DNA of 54,843 bases from Pseudomonadota bacterium. Its GTDB lineage: Bacteria; Pseudomonadota; Gammaproteobacteria; Steroidobacterales; Woeseiaceae. Positions 25,560 through 33,718 of the stretch are shown here, piece by piece (within the stretch, counting starts at the first letter, position 1; every line of letters starts with the position of its first letter). The stretch is from assembly GCA_022560695.1 (NCBI GenBank), contig JADFSP010000016.1:1-54843 (forward strand), read 5' to 3'. Under the pieces are notes generated by a model that made no database searches, was not told the origin of the DNA, and was given only the letters and a program-made list of their open reading frames with translations. A program made the translations under genes and the position numbers.

Positions 25560-26387
25560 CTAGAGGTCGACAATCTCGATGTCGGACGCCGCCAGGCGTT
25601 CGCCCAGAAATCGACCGCCGACCCGCGAAAATCGCGTGGCGCCATCGGTCGCCAGCAGCCGCAATGAACCGGCTGCACTGCTGGCATTCGCAAGTCCGGC
25701 ATCAGCAAGCACGTGCCTTGCGAACTCGGCCGTGGTGCTCGCCGAATCGACGACGACCGTGCCACCGCCGATGACGCCGGCGATCACCTCTCGCAACAGC
25801 GGAAAATGCGTGCATCCGAGAATGACACAGTCGGGCTGGTATGACGCGTCCACGATCGGTTGCAAGTACCTGGTGACGATGCCGGTGGCAATCGCGCCAT
25901 CTGTCCAGCCTTCTTCAGCCAGTGACACGAGTAATTCGCAGGCGAGCTCACGGACATCGGCACCGGCATCTTGCGCCTTGATCGCATCGTGGTAGGCACC
26001 GAGGCGCACTGTCGCCTCGGTGGCCAGGACCAGGTGCGCACCGCCGAGGCCGGTCGCGACAGCCGCCTTCGCGCCAGGCTCGACGACGCCGATGACGGGC
26101 AGCGGCCGCATTTGCTGGCGCAATGCTTCGAGCGCAACAGCCGATGCCGTATTGCACGCGACCACCAGAAGCTTTATGCCCTGCTTTTGCAGATGCACCG
26201 TTGCCTGGCAGGCGTAGCGGCTGATCGAGACCGCGCTTTTCGTACCGTATGGCAGGCGCGCCGTGTCGCCGAGATACACCAGGTCTTCGTGGGGCAGAGC
26301 CTCGCGCAGCGCCTTCACGACGGTTAGCCCGCCGACGCCGGAATCGAATACGCCGATCGGTCGACTTCTTGCCTCGTGATCGTTCAT
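25560..26387 (-). CDS. murI: glutamate racemase
   Basis: A 275-residue cytoplasmic enzyme making D-glutamate for peptidoglycan. Motifs: IGVFDSGVGGLTVVKAL at the N-terminus, the first catalytic Cys in VACNTASAVAL and the second in LGCTHFPLLREV. ATG 26387 is chosen because the family begins just before the GVFDSG block; the frame continues upstream to 26477 but that part is not conserved. The 62 bases after its stop separate it from the M49-like gene start. It is divergent from the START/GyrI-like gene, with about 115 bases for both promoters. Confidence 0.95.
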   Translation of the reverse strand: MNDHEARSRPIGVFDSGVGGLTVVKALREALPHEDLVYLGDTARLPYGTKSAVSISRYACQATVHLQKQGIKLLVVACNTASAVALEALRQQMRPLPVIGVVEPGAKAAVATGLGGAHLVLATEATVRLGAYHDAIKAQDAGADVRELACELLVSLAEEGWTDGAIATGIVTRYLQPIVDASYQPDCVILGCTHFPLLREVIAGVIGGGTVVVDSASTTAEFARHVLADAGLANASSAAGSLRLLATDGATRFSRVGGRFLGERLAASDIEIVDL

Positions 26388-26503
26388 ACGCGCATTGTGC
26401 CGAAGCACGCCGTGAACCGCATCCCCTGTTGCTCCGGTCGCGCCCGAAAATGCCAATCTGTGAAATAATCGCGGCATTGACCAGTGCTTCGATACAGGAC
26501 GCC

Positions 26504-27511
26504 GTGCAAAAACTTGTCTATGGGATCGTCGCAGCGATCGTGCTGCTAATCGTCGTCGGTTTCACGTTGCCCCGACACAGCCGTGTGGACATCAGTACAA
26601 GCATCGACGCCAATCCTGCGACGGTATTTGCGCTCGTCAACGATTTCGAGCGAATCAGCCTGTGGTCGTCGCGGACGACCTCGGATCCCAACGCGCGAAT
26701 CGTGTATTCAGGCCCGCAGCGCGGCGTTGGTGCAACCATAAGCTGGGATGGCGCCGTACTCGGCAGCGGCACGCAGACAATTACCGAGAGCCGCCCGTTT
26801 GACTACATCGCGACCGTCATCAATCCAGCCGAAGCCGGGGAAGCAAGAACCTGGTTCAATCTGCAGGGCGGCAACGGATCAACAGTCATTACCTGGAGTT
26901 TCGAGCACGACTACGGCCTCAATCTCGTCGGCCGCTATTTCGCCCTGCTCGTGAGTCGTGTTCTGCGACAGGACTTTGAAAATGACCTCGCCAGGCTCAA
27001 GGAACTCGCCGAGACTCTTCCGCGCAGCGACTTCAGCGACATCGAGATTGAGCACCTCATCGTCGAGGCTGCCGAGATTGCTTATCTGCCAACGGCGTCT
27101 TTGCCGGAGCCGGCCGCGATCTCGGAGGCGATGGGCAGCGCCTACTTCGATATTCTGAATTTCATCGATCAACAAAACCTGTCGGAGGCTGGTGCGCCGA
27201 TATCCATCGTCCGCGGTTTCAGCGGCGCGGAGTTGCTGTTCGATGCCGCGATACCCGTGCGTGGCGTAACCGGGGCCACCGATCGCGACGGCGCAAGCGT
27301 CAAGTTGGGTAGCACTTACGCGGGGCCCGTCATTCGCGTCACGCACATCGGTTCCTACCGCAAGCTCGGCGAATCTCACCGCAAGATCGGTGCCTACCTG
27401 GCCGCACTCGGCATCGAGCGCAATGGAGATGCCTGGGAGTCCTATGTCAGCGACCCGACCAGGGTCGCTGAAGACGATTTGCTGACCTACATTTACTACC
27501 CGACCAAATGA
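26504..27511 (+). CDS. SRPBCC (polyketide cyclase-like) plus GyrI-like fusion protein
   Basis: A 335-residue protein with an N-terminal membrane helix (VYGIVAAIVLLIVVGFTL), then a START/SRPBCC domain at about residues 25-160 (VFALVNDFERISLWS, GVGATISWDG), then a GyrI/effector-binding-like domain at about residues 190-335 ending in the characteristic WESYVSDPTR and DLLTYIYYP. Both domains bind hydrophobic or small ligands in a pocket, so a membrane-tethered ligand-binding protein is likely; no enzyme residues stand out. The GTG at 26504 has AGGA four bases upstream and is preferred over the ATG at 26450, which has no ribosome site. It ends 9 bases before the convergent small gene. Confidence 0.75.
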   Translation: MQKLVYGIVAAIVLLIVVGFTLPRHSRVDISTSIDANPATVFALVNDFERISLWSSRTTSDPNARIVYSGPQRGVGATISWDGAVLGSGTQTITESRPFDYIATVINPAEAGEARTWFNLQGGNGSTVITWSFEHDYGLNLVGRYFALLVSRVLRQDFENDLARLKELAETLPRSDFSDIEIEHLIVEAAEIAYLPTASLPEPAAISEAMGSAYFDILNFIDQQNLSEAGAPISIVRGFSGAELLFDAAIPVRGVTGATDRDGASVKLGSTYAGPVIRVTHIGSYRKLGESHRKIGAYLAALGIERNGDAWESYVSDPTRVAEDDLLTYIYYPTK

Positions 27512-27520
27512 TCGCGAAGT

Positions 27521-27895
27521 TCAGGAAACGGACTTGATCAGGAACGGCGGAATGCCTTCACCGTCCTCCCGCGTAAGCGGCAACAGCTCCTGGCCGTTTT
27601 CGTCATGGCGTATCATTTCACCGTACAGGAGCACAACCGAAATGGCACACTGGCTGGCCTCGTCGACGGACATTTTCCTGACCGAGGCGCAAATCGACCC
27701 CTCACCACCTGCCGGCGTGACACAGTGCATCGCATCCTTTAATTGCGCGAACGGCTGTTTGGTCGCATTGGGTAAATTTTCTTCGTTGATATGGTCCAGG
27801 TTTTCCTCGTAGGCCTTGATAAGCCTATGTTTTATATGACCATGCCCGGCGAGCACCGACACGGCGGCAAAAAACAGTTTGACCTGGTCTGTCAT
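27521..27895 (-). CDS. conserved hypothetical protein
   Basis: A 124-residue soluble, mostly helical protein I do not recognise. It starts MTDQVKLFFAAVSVLAGHG and has two Cys residues in an HCVTP and SICASV context, then a C-terminal half rich in charged residues. The ATG at 27895 has CTGGAG five bases upstream, better than the GTG at 27901. It has normal codon use for the window and lies alone between the GyrI-like gene and ileS. No function is proposed. Confidence 0.6.
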   Translation of the reverse strand: MTDQVKLFFAAVSVLAGHGHIKHRLIKAYEENLDHINEENLPNATKQPFAQLKDAMHCVTPAGGEGSICASVRKMSVDEASQCAISVVLLYGEMIRHDENGQELLPLTREDGEGIPPFLIKSVS

Positions 27896-28186
27896 GTCCA
27901 CTCCAGCGTTTCGTTATTGTTCGGCCGCTTTTCTTACCTCTCAGCGACTTCACACGCTTTCTGAGTTGACTACGTCCTGTAGTCGGCGACCCGCAAAGGG
28001 TCGCCCTGAGCTTCAGTCCTTCCTGATCTATCAGATACCTGCGCTACATTCTTATAACAAAGTTTGCGAACCGCGCGCAAGTAGCAGCGGCTTTGGCCAC
28101 AACGAGGTGCGTACCCATTCGGGCCTGGTCGCTCTCGCACATCCCTGTGCTCCGCGACATAAGGTCGTCCTGACCGGAAAGGCCTG
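27896..28186. other. spacer between ileS end and small hypothetical gene
   Basis: About 290 bases on the minus-strand path from the ileS stop to the next gene. The clearest element is a perfect eight-base hairpin, GGCGACCC-GCAAA-GGGTCGCC (27985-28005), without a T run on either side. It may be a Rho-dependent or 3'-stabilising structure after ileS. The promoter of the small gene should be at the left end, but no clear boxes were found. Confidence 0.4.
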
Positions 28187-31100
28187 TTACAGCTTGCTGA
28201 TCTCTATCGTCCAGTGTTCCGCGCCGAGTTCGCGCCGGTCCGAGTACAGTGGGCCGGTCTGACCCACCGCCCAGCGCGTTGCCAGCGTCTCGGCCATGAC
28301 GTAATCGCGATGTGCTTTCAGCGCCCGCTGCACGCCTGCGGATCCCGAAACTCCGAGCGCGATCCGGTCCGACACCTCAAGACCAGCCTGCTTGCGGGCA
28401 TCCTGTACCGAGCGGACGATTTCCCTGGCCACCCCCTCGTCGACCAGTCCGTCATCCAGCGTGGTATTGAATTCTGCCAGGTAGCCGGCGTCCTCGGCGC
28501 AGGCAAAACCTTCTTCGGAACTCGTCTCGACGATTACGTCACCCGGTCCAAGCGTCAGCGTTCCGGAACCTACAGTGATCACTATGGACTCGCCGCGCGC
28601 AACATTGCCCGCGATTTTTGCGCCGTCCGCCTCCTGCAGGGCTTTTCGAATCTCTGGAATCTGCTTGCCATGAGTTTTGCCGAGCACCGGCAGATTCGGT
28701 TTGATTCTGTAACTGACATGCGCGTCATCCCGATCGATAAACTCGATTTTCTTGACGTTGAGTTCCTCCAGAATCTGTTCACTGTGGTCTGTGAGCGCCT
28801 TGGCCGCCGCCTCGTCCGGCGCCCGAACACGAAGTAACGACAATGGCTGCCTGGTTCGCACGCCGGATTTTCCCCGCGCCGCCCGGCCGAGCTTGACGAC
28901 CTTCTGTACAACACCGATATCGCGCAGAAGGTCCTCGTTACGCCATGCCGCCTCAGCCTCCGGCCATGTGGCCATGTGCACGCTCCTGGGAGCATCTTCA
29001 TCCACGCCGCGCACGAGATTCTGGTAGACATGCTCAGCCAGGAACGGCACGAACGGCGCCATGAGTTTGTGCACCACCTGCAGGCATTCATACAACGTCA
29101 GGTACGCCGCCTGCTTGTCCTCAGGATCGGTCGACTTCCAGAAGCGGCGCCTGTTGCGGCGCACATACCAGTTGCTGAGCTGATCAACGAACGACTCGAT
29201 GGCATCACCCGCCGTCCTGGCATCGAAGTCGTCCATTGCCTGCGTCACTGTCGTGATTGTCCGGTGCAGTAGTGCAAGCGCCCAGCGATCGATCTCGGGA
29301 CGATCCTCCACCGCGATGTCGCGGCTCAGGTCGAGGTCGTCAAGGCGCGCGTATAAAACGAAGAACGCGTACGTATTCCAGAACGTATTGATAAACGAGC
29401 TCGCGACCTCTGCGACGATCTCGACCGAAATGCGTTTCGGTACATCCGGAGACAGGCGCGCCAGGAAATACCAGCGCAGCGCGTCGGCACCGACTGTGTC
29501 GAAGACGTCATATGGATCGACGATGTTGCCGAGTGACTTCGACATCTTTTTGCCGTCTTTATCGACAATCAGATTCAGGCAAATGACGTTTTTATACGCA
29601 ACGCTGTCTGAGACGAGTGTTGCAATCGCATGCAATGTGTAGAACCAGCCGCGTGTCTGATCGATCGCTTCACAAATATAGTCGGCCGGAAAGTTCTGTT
29701 CGAATGTGTCCTTGTTTTCGAATGGGTAATGCCATTGCGCATACGACATTGCGCCCGAGTCGAACCAGCAATCGATGACCTCGGGCACGCGTCTCCAGGT
29801 CCTGCCGTCTTTCTCGAACGTCACCTCATCCACGGCCGGGCGGTGCAGATCGAGGTCACGCAGCGATCGCCCTGTCAGTTTCTCGAGTTCAGCAACCGAA
29901 CCGACACAGTGATAATTTTCATCACCGTCGGTCCATACAGGCAACGGCGTACCCCAGAAACGCTCACGCGACAGCGCCCAGTCGATATTGTTTTCCAGCC
30001 ATTTGCCAAAACGGCCATCGCGGATGTGCTCGGGAACCCATTTTATCGTCTTGTTCAGCTCGGTCATGCGTTCGCGAAATTGTGACGTTCGAATGTACCA
30101 GGCGTTTTTCGCGTAATAAATGATCGGGTCGCCGGTACGCCAGCCGAACGGGTAATTGTGCTTGATTCGTTCCGAGCGAAACATGAGCCCACGCTCTTTC
30201 AATTCCCGAATGAGCGGCTTGTCGGCATCCTTGAAGAACATTCCAGCGACGGGCCCGGCCGCGTCGACGAAATGTCCATCGAGGCCAACACTGTGCAAGA
30301 CAGGCAGGTTGTGCTGCTGCCCCAATGCCAGGTCGTCGACGCCGTAAGCGGGCGCTGTGTGCACGATGCCCGTGCCCTCGTCGGTACTGACAAAATCAGC
30401 CGGCAGCACGCGGAACGCGTCGGCCTCCACCTCCAGGTAGTCGAACAGCCGCTCGTACCGCAAACCCACAAGCTCGCTGCCTTTGACCGTTTTCGTCACT
30501 TTGTGCTCGATATCACGCAGCACCGTCTCGCGCAGCGCCTCGGCAACGATCAGTGTTTCGTCACCGGCGTCACAGTAGCTGTAATCGATGTCTGAACCGA
30601 CCGCGAGCGCCAGGTTCGAAGGCAGCGTCCACGGTGTCGTTGTCCAGACAAGAAAACTCGTGTTGTTCTCTTTCTCGACTTTGAAGCGCACCGTGATCGA
30701 TGGATCTTCGACTTCTTTGTAGCCAAGCGCGAGTTCATGCGATGACAATGTCGCGCCGATGCGCGGATCATATGGCACGACCTTGTAACCACGGTAGATG
30801 AGCTTCTTGTTCCAGATCGTGTGCAGCAGATGCCAGACCGATTCGATGTAGCGGTTGTCGAGCGTGTAATAAGCCTCGTCGAGGTTGACCCAGAAACCCA
30901 TGCGCTCTGTCATCTTCTCCCAGTCGCCGATGTAGCGCATGACCGACTCGCGGCACAGCCGGGTGAATTCCGCTATTCCGACCTTTTCCTTGATCTCCTT
31001 CTTGTCAAAGATACCCAGTTCTTTCTCGATCTCGTGCTCGACCGGCAGTCCGTGGGTATCCCAGCCGGCCTTGCGCGGTACATGGAAGCCACGCATCGTC

Positions 31101-31318
31101 TTGTAGCGCGGGAATGCGTCCTTGAAGCTGCGTGCCAGTACATGATGAATGCCTGGCTTGCCGTTCGCCGTCGGCGGACCCTCGTTAAAGATGAACCGGG
31201 CTCGTCCTTGCGACTGCCTGAGCGTCCGGGCAAACACATCGTTGTCACGCCAGAACTCGAGCACTTCCTGCTCGAGCGCCGGCCCGTTGTAACGCCCTGA
31301 TACTTTCTTCAATGCCAA
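28187..31318 (-). CDS. ileS: isoleucyl-tRNA synthetase, IleRS2 (eukaryote-like) class
   Basis: A 1043-residue class I synthetase that charges tRNA-Ile. It is the IleRS2 type: no C-terminal zinc site is seen, the editing domain has the GVDDLALGQQHNLPVLHSVG form, and it closes with the long helical C-terminal region of that class. The KMSKS loop is DGKKMSKSLGN near residue 590. The HIGH motif is altered: NEGPPTANGKPGIHHVLA reads GIHH at residues 56-59, i.e. the first and third positions of HxGH exchanged. IleRS2 enzymes are naturally resistant to mupirocin, and the exchanged form has been reported as far more resistant (recalled, unverified). The start is TTG 31318 with GGAG eight bases upstream; the ATGs at 31360 and 31351 lie inside the terminator hairpin. 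It is controlled by the T-box directly upstream. Confidence 0.93.
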   Translation of the reverse strand: MALKKVSGRYNGPALEQEVLEFWRDNDVFARTLRQSQGRARFIFNEGPPTANGKPGIHHVLARSFKDAFPRYKTMRGFHVPRKAGWDTHGLPVEHEIEKELGIFDKKEIKEKVGIAEFTRLCRESVMRYIGDWEKMTERMGFWVNLDEAYYTLDNRYIESVWHLLHTIWNKKLIYRGYKVVPYDPRIGATLSSHELALGYKEVEDPSITVRFKVEKENNTSFLVWTTTPWTLPSNLALAVGSDIDYSYCDAGDETLIVAEALRETVLRDIEHKVTKTVKGSELVGLRYERLFDYLEVEADAFRVLPADFVSTDEGTGIVHTAPAYGVDDLALGQQHNLPVLHSVGLDGHFVDAAGPVAGMFFKDADKPLIRELKERGLMFRSERIKHNYPFGWRTGDPIIYYAKNAWYIRTSQFRERMTELNKTIKWVPEHIRDGRFGKWLENNIDWALSRERFWGTPLPVWTDGDENYHCVGSVAELEKLTGRSLRDLDLHRPAVDEVTFEKDGRTWRRVPEVIDCWFDSGAMSYAQWHYPFENKDTFEQNFPADYICEAIDQTRGWFYTLHAIATLVSDSVAYKNVICLNLIVDKDGKKMSKSLGNIVDPYDVFDTVGADALRWYFLARLSPDVPKRISVEIVAEVASSFINTFWNTYAFFVLYARLDDLDLSRDIAVEDRPEIDRWALALLHRTITTVTQAMDDFDARTAGDAIESFVDQLSNWYVRRNRRRFWKSTDPEDKQAAYLTLYECLQVVHKLMAPFVPFLAEHVYQNLVRGVDEDAPRSVHMATWPEAEAAWRNEDLLRDIGVVQKVVKLGRAARGKSGVRTRQPLSLLRVRAPDEAAAKALTDHSEQILEELNVKKIEFIDRDDAHVSYRIKPNLPVLGKTHGKQIPEIRKALQEADGAKIAGNVARGESIVITVGSGTLTLGPGDVIVETSSEEGFACAEDAGYLAEFNTTLDDGLVDEGVAREIVRSVQDARKQAGLEVSDRIALGVSGSAGVQRALKAHRDYVMAETLATRWAVGQTGPLYSDRRELGAEHWTIEISKL

Positions 31319-31330
31319 GTCTCGCACTCC

Positions 31331-31369
31331 AAAAAATCGCCCCGGACGCATCCACTGCATCCGGGGCGA
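31331..31369 (-). terminator. T-box-controlled intrinsic terminator
   Basis: UCGCCCCGGA (31369-31360) pairs with UCCGGGGCGA (31346-31337), extended inside by GCA/UGC, and is followed by six U residues (31336-31331). This is a strong Rho-independent terminator ahead of the ileS ribosome site at about 31327-31330. Charged tRNA-Ile should leave it formed; uncharged tRNA should stabilise the alternative antiterminator. Confidence 0.93.
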
Positions 31370-31595
31370 CTCCTGAAAATCGCGGTACCACCCGGTTTCG
31401 CCGCAATCTCGCGACTGCTGCCTCGGTGGGTCTCAGTGACCCGTTGCCCTGTAACGGGGGCCGGCCGGCTGTGCCTACGTGACTTGCGCCATTCGGACAG
31501 CAACTCCGGGGTGATTTTCGGCAGATTTCGGCCCGGGGCTCACACTACCCCCCGGTCGCTGCGGCCCGATTTGCCCGCCTACTCTTCCCTTTCAA
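31331..31595 (-). promoter_or_regulatory. T-box riboswitch for ileS (tRNA-Ile specifier AUC)
   Basis: The RNA has all parts of a transcription-attenuating T-box. Stem I begins GGGAAGAGUAGG (from 31589); helices GGCG/UGCC, GGCC/GGCC and CGGGG/CCCCG are topped by loop GGUAGUGUGAG, with an AG-type bulge GCAGCGAC. The specifier-loop strand reads GAA-A-AUC-ACC with AUC at 31513-31515; a second AUC sits at 31524-31526, and both mean isoleucine. The T-box sequence GGGUGGUACCGCG is at 31381-31393. The antiterminator pairs CCGGG (31391-31395) with CCCGG (31361-31365) and GCGA (31380-31383) with UCGC (31366-31369), leaving the canonical 7-nt bulge UGGUACC; UGGU pairs with ACCA of uncharged tRNA-Ile, whose discriminator is A. 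The terminator uses the same 3' arm, so the folds exclude each other. Confidence 0.93.
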
Positions 31596-31608
31596 CGTCT
31601 TGCGGGAG

Positions 31609-31637
31609 AAATTATCCTTGCACCGTCGAAAAAACAA
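31609..31637 (-). promoter_or_regulatory. putative ileS promoter
   Basis: On the minus strand TTGTTT (31637-31632) lies 17 bases before TAATTT (31614-31609), and the overlapping GATAAT at 31616-31611 is an alternative -10. Transcription would begin around 31602, about ten bases before Stem I of the T-box. The spacing suits the T-box, which must be transcribed from its first helix. Confidence 0.5.
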
Positions 31638-31700
31638 GCAAAATATTCAACCGAGCACGTACGGCGCCGTGCACGAGACAGCCATCAGCCAGGAGTCATT

Positions 31701-32651
31701 ATGGTGTTCCCTGAACCACGATTTATCGATACGAACGGTATACGCATGGCCATCTATGAACGAGGCCACGGGCCCGCTGTGATTTTGCTGCACGGATTTC
31801 CCGAACTTGCCTTCTCATGGCGGCATCAACTGCCGGCGCTGGCCGCCGCCGGGTACCGGGCGATCGCCCCGGATCAGCGCGGCTACGGCAGGACCGATTG
31901 CCCGCCTGCGGTCGGTGATTACAGCATCGAAGAGCTGATCGCCGACACGAACGGGCTGCTCGATGCGCTGGACCTCGCGAGCGCCACTTTTGTCGGCCAT
32001 GACTGGGGAGCGCTGCTGCTGTGGTCTATGGCGCTGATGAGTCCTGAGCGGATTGACGGACTCGTCATCCTGAATATTCCGTTCTTTCCGCGACCACCGG
32101 TCGATCCGATCACGCTGTTCCGGCAGCGCTTCGGTGACGATTTCTACATCGTCAATTTTCAGGATTCGAACGAGGCAGATAAAGCCTTTGCCGCCGATCC
32201 CAAACACTTTTTCGACGTCATGATGCGCCAGGGACAAATCACACGTGAAGTCTTTGACCAGCTACCCGCGGAGATGAAATCGCTCAGCCTGCTGGCCGTG
32301 ATGAAGCGGCAACAATCGGGAGGCAAGCCCCTGCTCAGTCCTGCTGAGCGAGACTATTTCGCAGATGCGTTCGCCGGCAGCGGATTCACGGGCCCGATCA
32401 ACTGGTATCGCAACTGGACACACAACTGGGAAAGCCTTGACGGCATCGAGCAGACGGTCAGGATTCCGACCTTGTTCATTGGCGCGCACGACGATGTCCT
32501 CATTTCGCCCGTGCACATTGAGGCCATGAAGCCCCATGTTACTGATCTCGAAATCCACATGCTCGCACCCTGCGGCCACTGGAGTCAGCAGGAGCGTCCC
32601 GATGATGTCAATGCCCTGATGCTCGACTGGCTCGCACGGCGCACGCTGTAA
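31701..32651 (+). CDS. alpha/beta hydrolase, epoxide hydrolase-like
   Basis: A 316-residue soluble hydrolase. HGFPELAFSWRHQ carries the oxyanion motif HGFP of epoxide hydrolases, DQRGYGRTD is the classic second motif, the nucleophile is Asp in VGHDWGALL, the charge-relay Asp in GAHDDV, and His in CGHWSQQE. Cap-domain Tyr residues that help epoxide opening are plausible in NWYRNW. HGFP and GHDWGA favour epoxide hydrolase over dehalogenase. AGGAG lies six bases upstream of ATG 31701. It is divergent from ileS with about 60 bases of promoter space. Substrate unknown; one of two Asp-nucleophile hydrolases in this window. Confidence 0.82.
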   Translation: MVFPEPRFIDTNGIRMAIYERGHGPAVILLHGFPELAFSWRHQLPALAAAGYRAIAPDQRGYGRTDCPPAVGDYSIEELIADTNGLLDALDLASATFVGHDWGALLLWSMALMSPERIDGLVILNIPFFPRPPVDPITLFRQRFGDDFYIVNFQDSNEADKAFAADPKHFFDVMMRQGQITREVFDQLPAEMKSLSLLAVMKRQQSGGKPLLSPAERDYFADAFAGSGFTGPINWYRNWTHNWESLDGIEQTVRIPTLFIGAHDDVLISPVHIEAMKPHVTDLEIHMLAPCGHWSQQERPDDVNALMLDWLARRTL

Positions 32652-32663
32652 GCCGGGACAAAA

Positions 32664-32707
32664 GAGGGGGCGGATCCGATTCAATTAATGGATCCGACCC
32701 CTTTTAC
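32664..32707. repeat. imperfect inverted repeat with GGGGTCGGATCC arms
   Basis: AGGGGGCGGATCCGATT (left) is answered by AATGGATCCGACCCCTTTT (right), pairing over about 15 bases with one bulge and one mismatch. It lies between the convergent epoxide-hydrolase-like and DsbA-like genes and could terminate both. Read on the minus strand, its right arm begins AAAAGGGGTCG, as does the repeat at 10619, pointing to a repeat family rather than a plain terminator. Confidence 0.6.
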
Positions 32708-32726
32708 CCTATCTGTGCGGTCACGA

Positions 32727-33449
32727 CTAATGCAGGGCCGGGGAAACGATCTCGCCATCGCCGTCACCGAACATCGCACGATCAAACGCGTTAACCATGT
32801 AGTCGGTCGACTGCGCACCGATCAGCAACAGGTGTCGATTCAGCAGAAAGCCGGGAACGCCGGCTATGCCGCTTGCGCGAACCTGGATTTCGCGCGACAG
32901 AACAATTTGGCGCGCCGCGTCATCTTCGATGACCTGCACGACATCGGCCGCATCGAGGCCGTGGCGGCCGGCCAGTTCGACGAGTACGTCAGTCTCACCA
33001 ATGTTCTCTCCATGGACGAAAAACGCCGACATGAACTCTTCGGCGAGCGCCGACTGATTCTTGCCTTCTGTCTCGGCGCGGTACATGACCTGGTGGGCCG
33101 CGAGTGTGTTAGGGACACGCTTGACCCGATCGAAGCGAAATTCGATGCCTGCCTTGCGACCTTCGGCCAGCAGCCTGTCGAGCACCGGTTGAATGCCGGC
33201 CGGACTGCCGAAACGCTGCGTTAAATAGTCTTCGAGTGATATGCCGCTTTCCGGCATTTGCGGATTGAGCTGATAGGGATACCAGTTGACATCACTGGGT
33301 CCCTGTACCGCCTGCATGGCGATATCCAGGCTCCTCTTGCCAAGGTAACTGAACGGGCACACGAAATCGGCAATCACCTCAACGTGCAGCACCGCGCCTG
33401 GCGCGACGCGGTCGTTATCCGTGACGATGTCGGCAAATATCGGGCTCAT
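32727..33449 (-). CDS. DsbA-family (FrnE-like) thioredoxin-fold protein
   Basis: A 240-residue protein of the FrnE-like DsbA branch. The thioredoxin strand and active-site region read VIADFVCPFSYLGKRS, giving CPFS, a single Cys instead of the CxxC pair; the helical insertion (about residues 60-160) and the conserved cis-Pro region GVPGFLLN follow. FrnE-like proteins are cytoplasmic oxidoreductases or glutathione-linked isomerases; with only one Cys this one may work with glutathione or not do disulfide chemistry at all. The ATG at 33449 has AAGGGGA upstream and is preferred over the longer frame. No signal peptide. Confidence 0.82.
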   Translation of the reverse strand: MSPIFADIVTDNDRVAPGAVLHVEVIADFVCPFSYLGKRSLDIAMQAVQGPSDVNWYPYQLNPQMPESGISLEDYLTQRFGSPAGIQPVLDRLLAEGRKAGIEFRFDRVKRVPNTLAAHQVMYRAETEGKNQSALAEEFMSAFFVHGENIGETDVLVELAGRHGLDAADVVQVIEDDAARQIVLSREIQVRASGIAGVPGFLLNRHLLLIGAQSTDYMVNAFDRAMFGDGDGEIVSPALH

Positions 33450-33718
33450 GTGACGATCCCCTTCATTACGCACAGAAATGAGGCTGTCATTGGAAAAATC
33501 AAGCTCTTGTGCCGCAACCGGCACTTACTGGATTGGATTCACGGCGGGAGTGAAAGTTTGGGTGTTTTTCGGTGCCGAGCCGGGAACTTTCGCCAGAGTT
33601 GTCAAAGCAGCCCGAAATATGAGGTTTGGCGCCGATCGATCGCCTCGCGGCACGTTTTGTGCAATATTTGCGTCCCTGACACGGTCTCCTGAACTGAGAC
33701 TACTTGTGGAGAGAATCG

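Noticed and set aside
27985..28005. Intrinsic terminator for ileS
   Set aside because: The hairpin is strong but lacks a T run in the direction of ileS transcription.
31337..31360. ATG starts for ileS at 31360 and 31351
   Set aside because: They lie within the terminator stem and loop and lack ribosome sites; the protein before residue 1 is not conserved.
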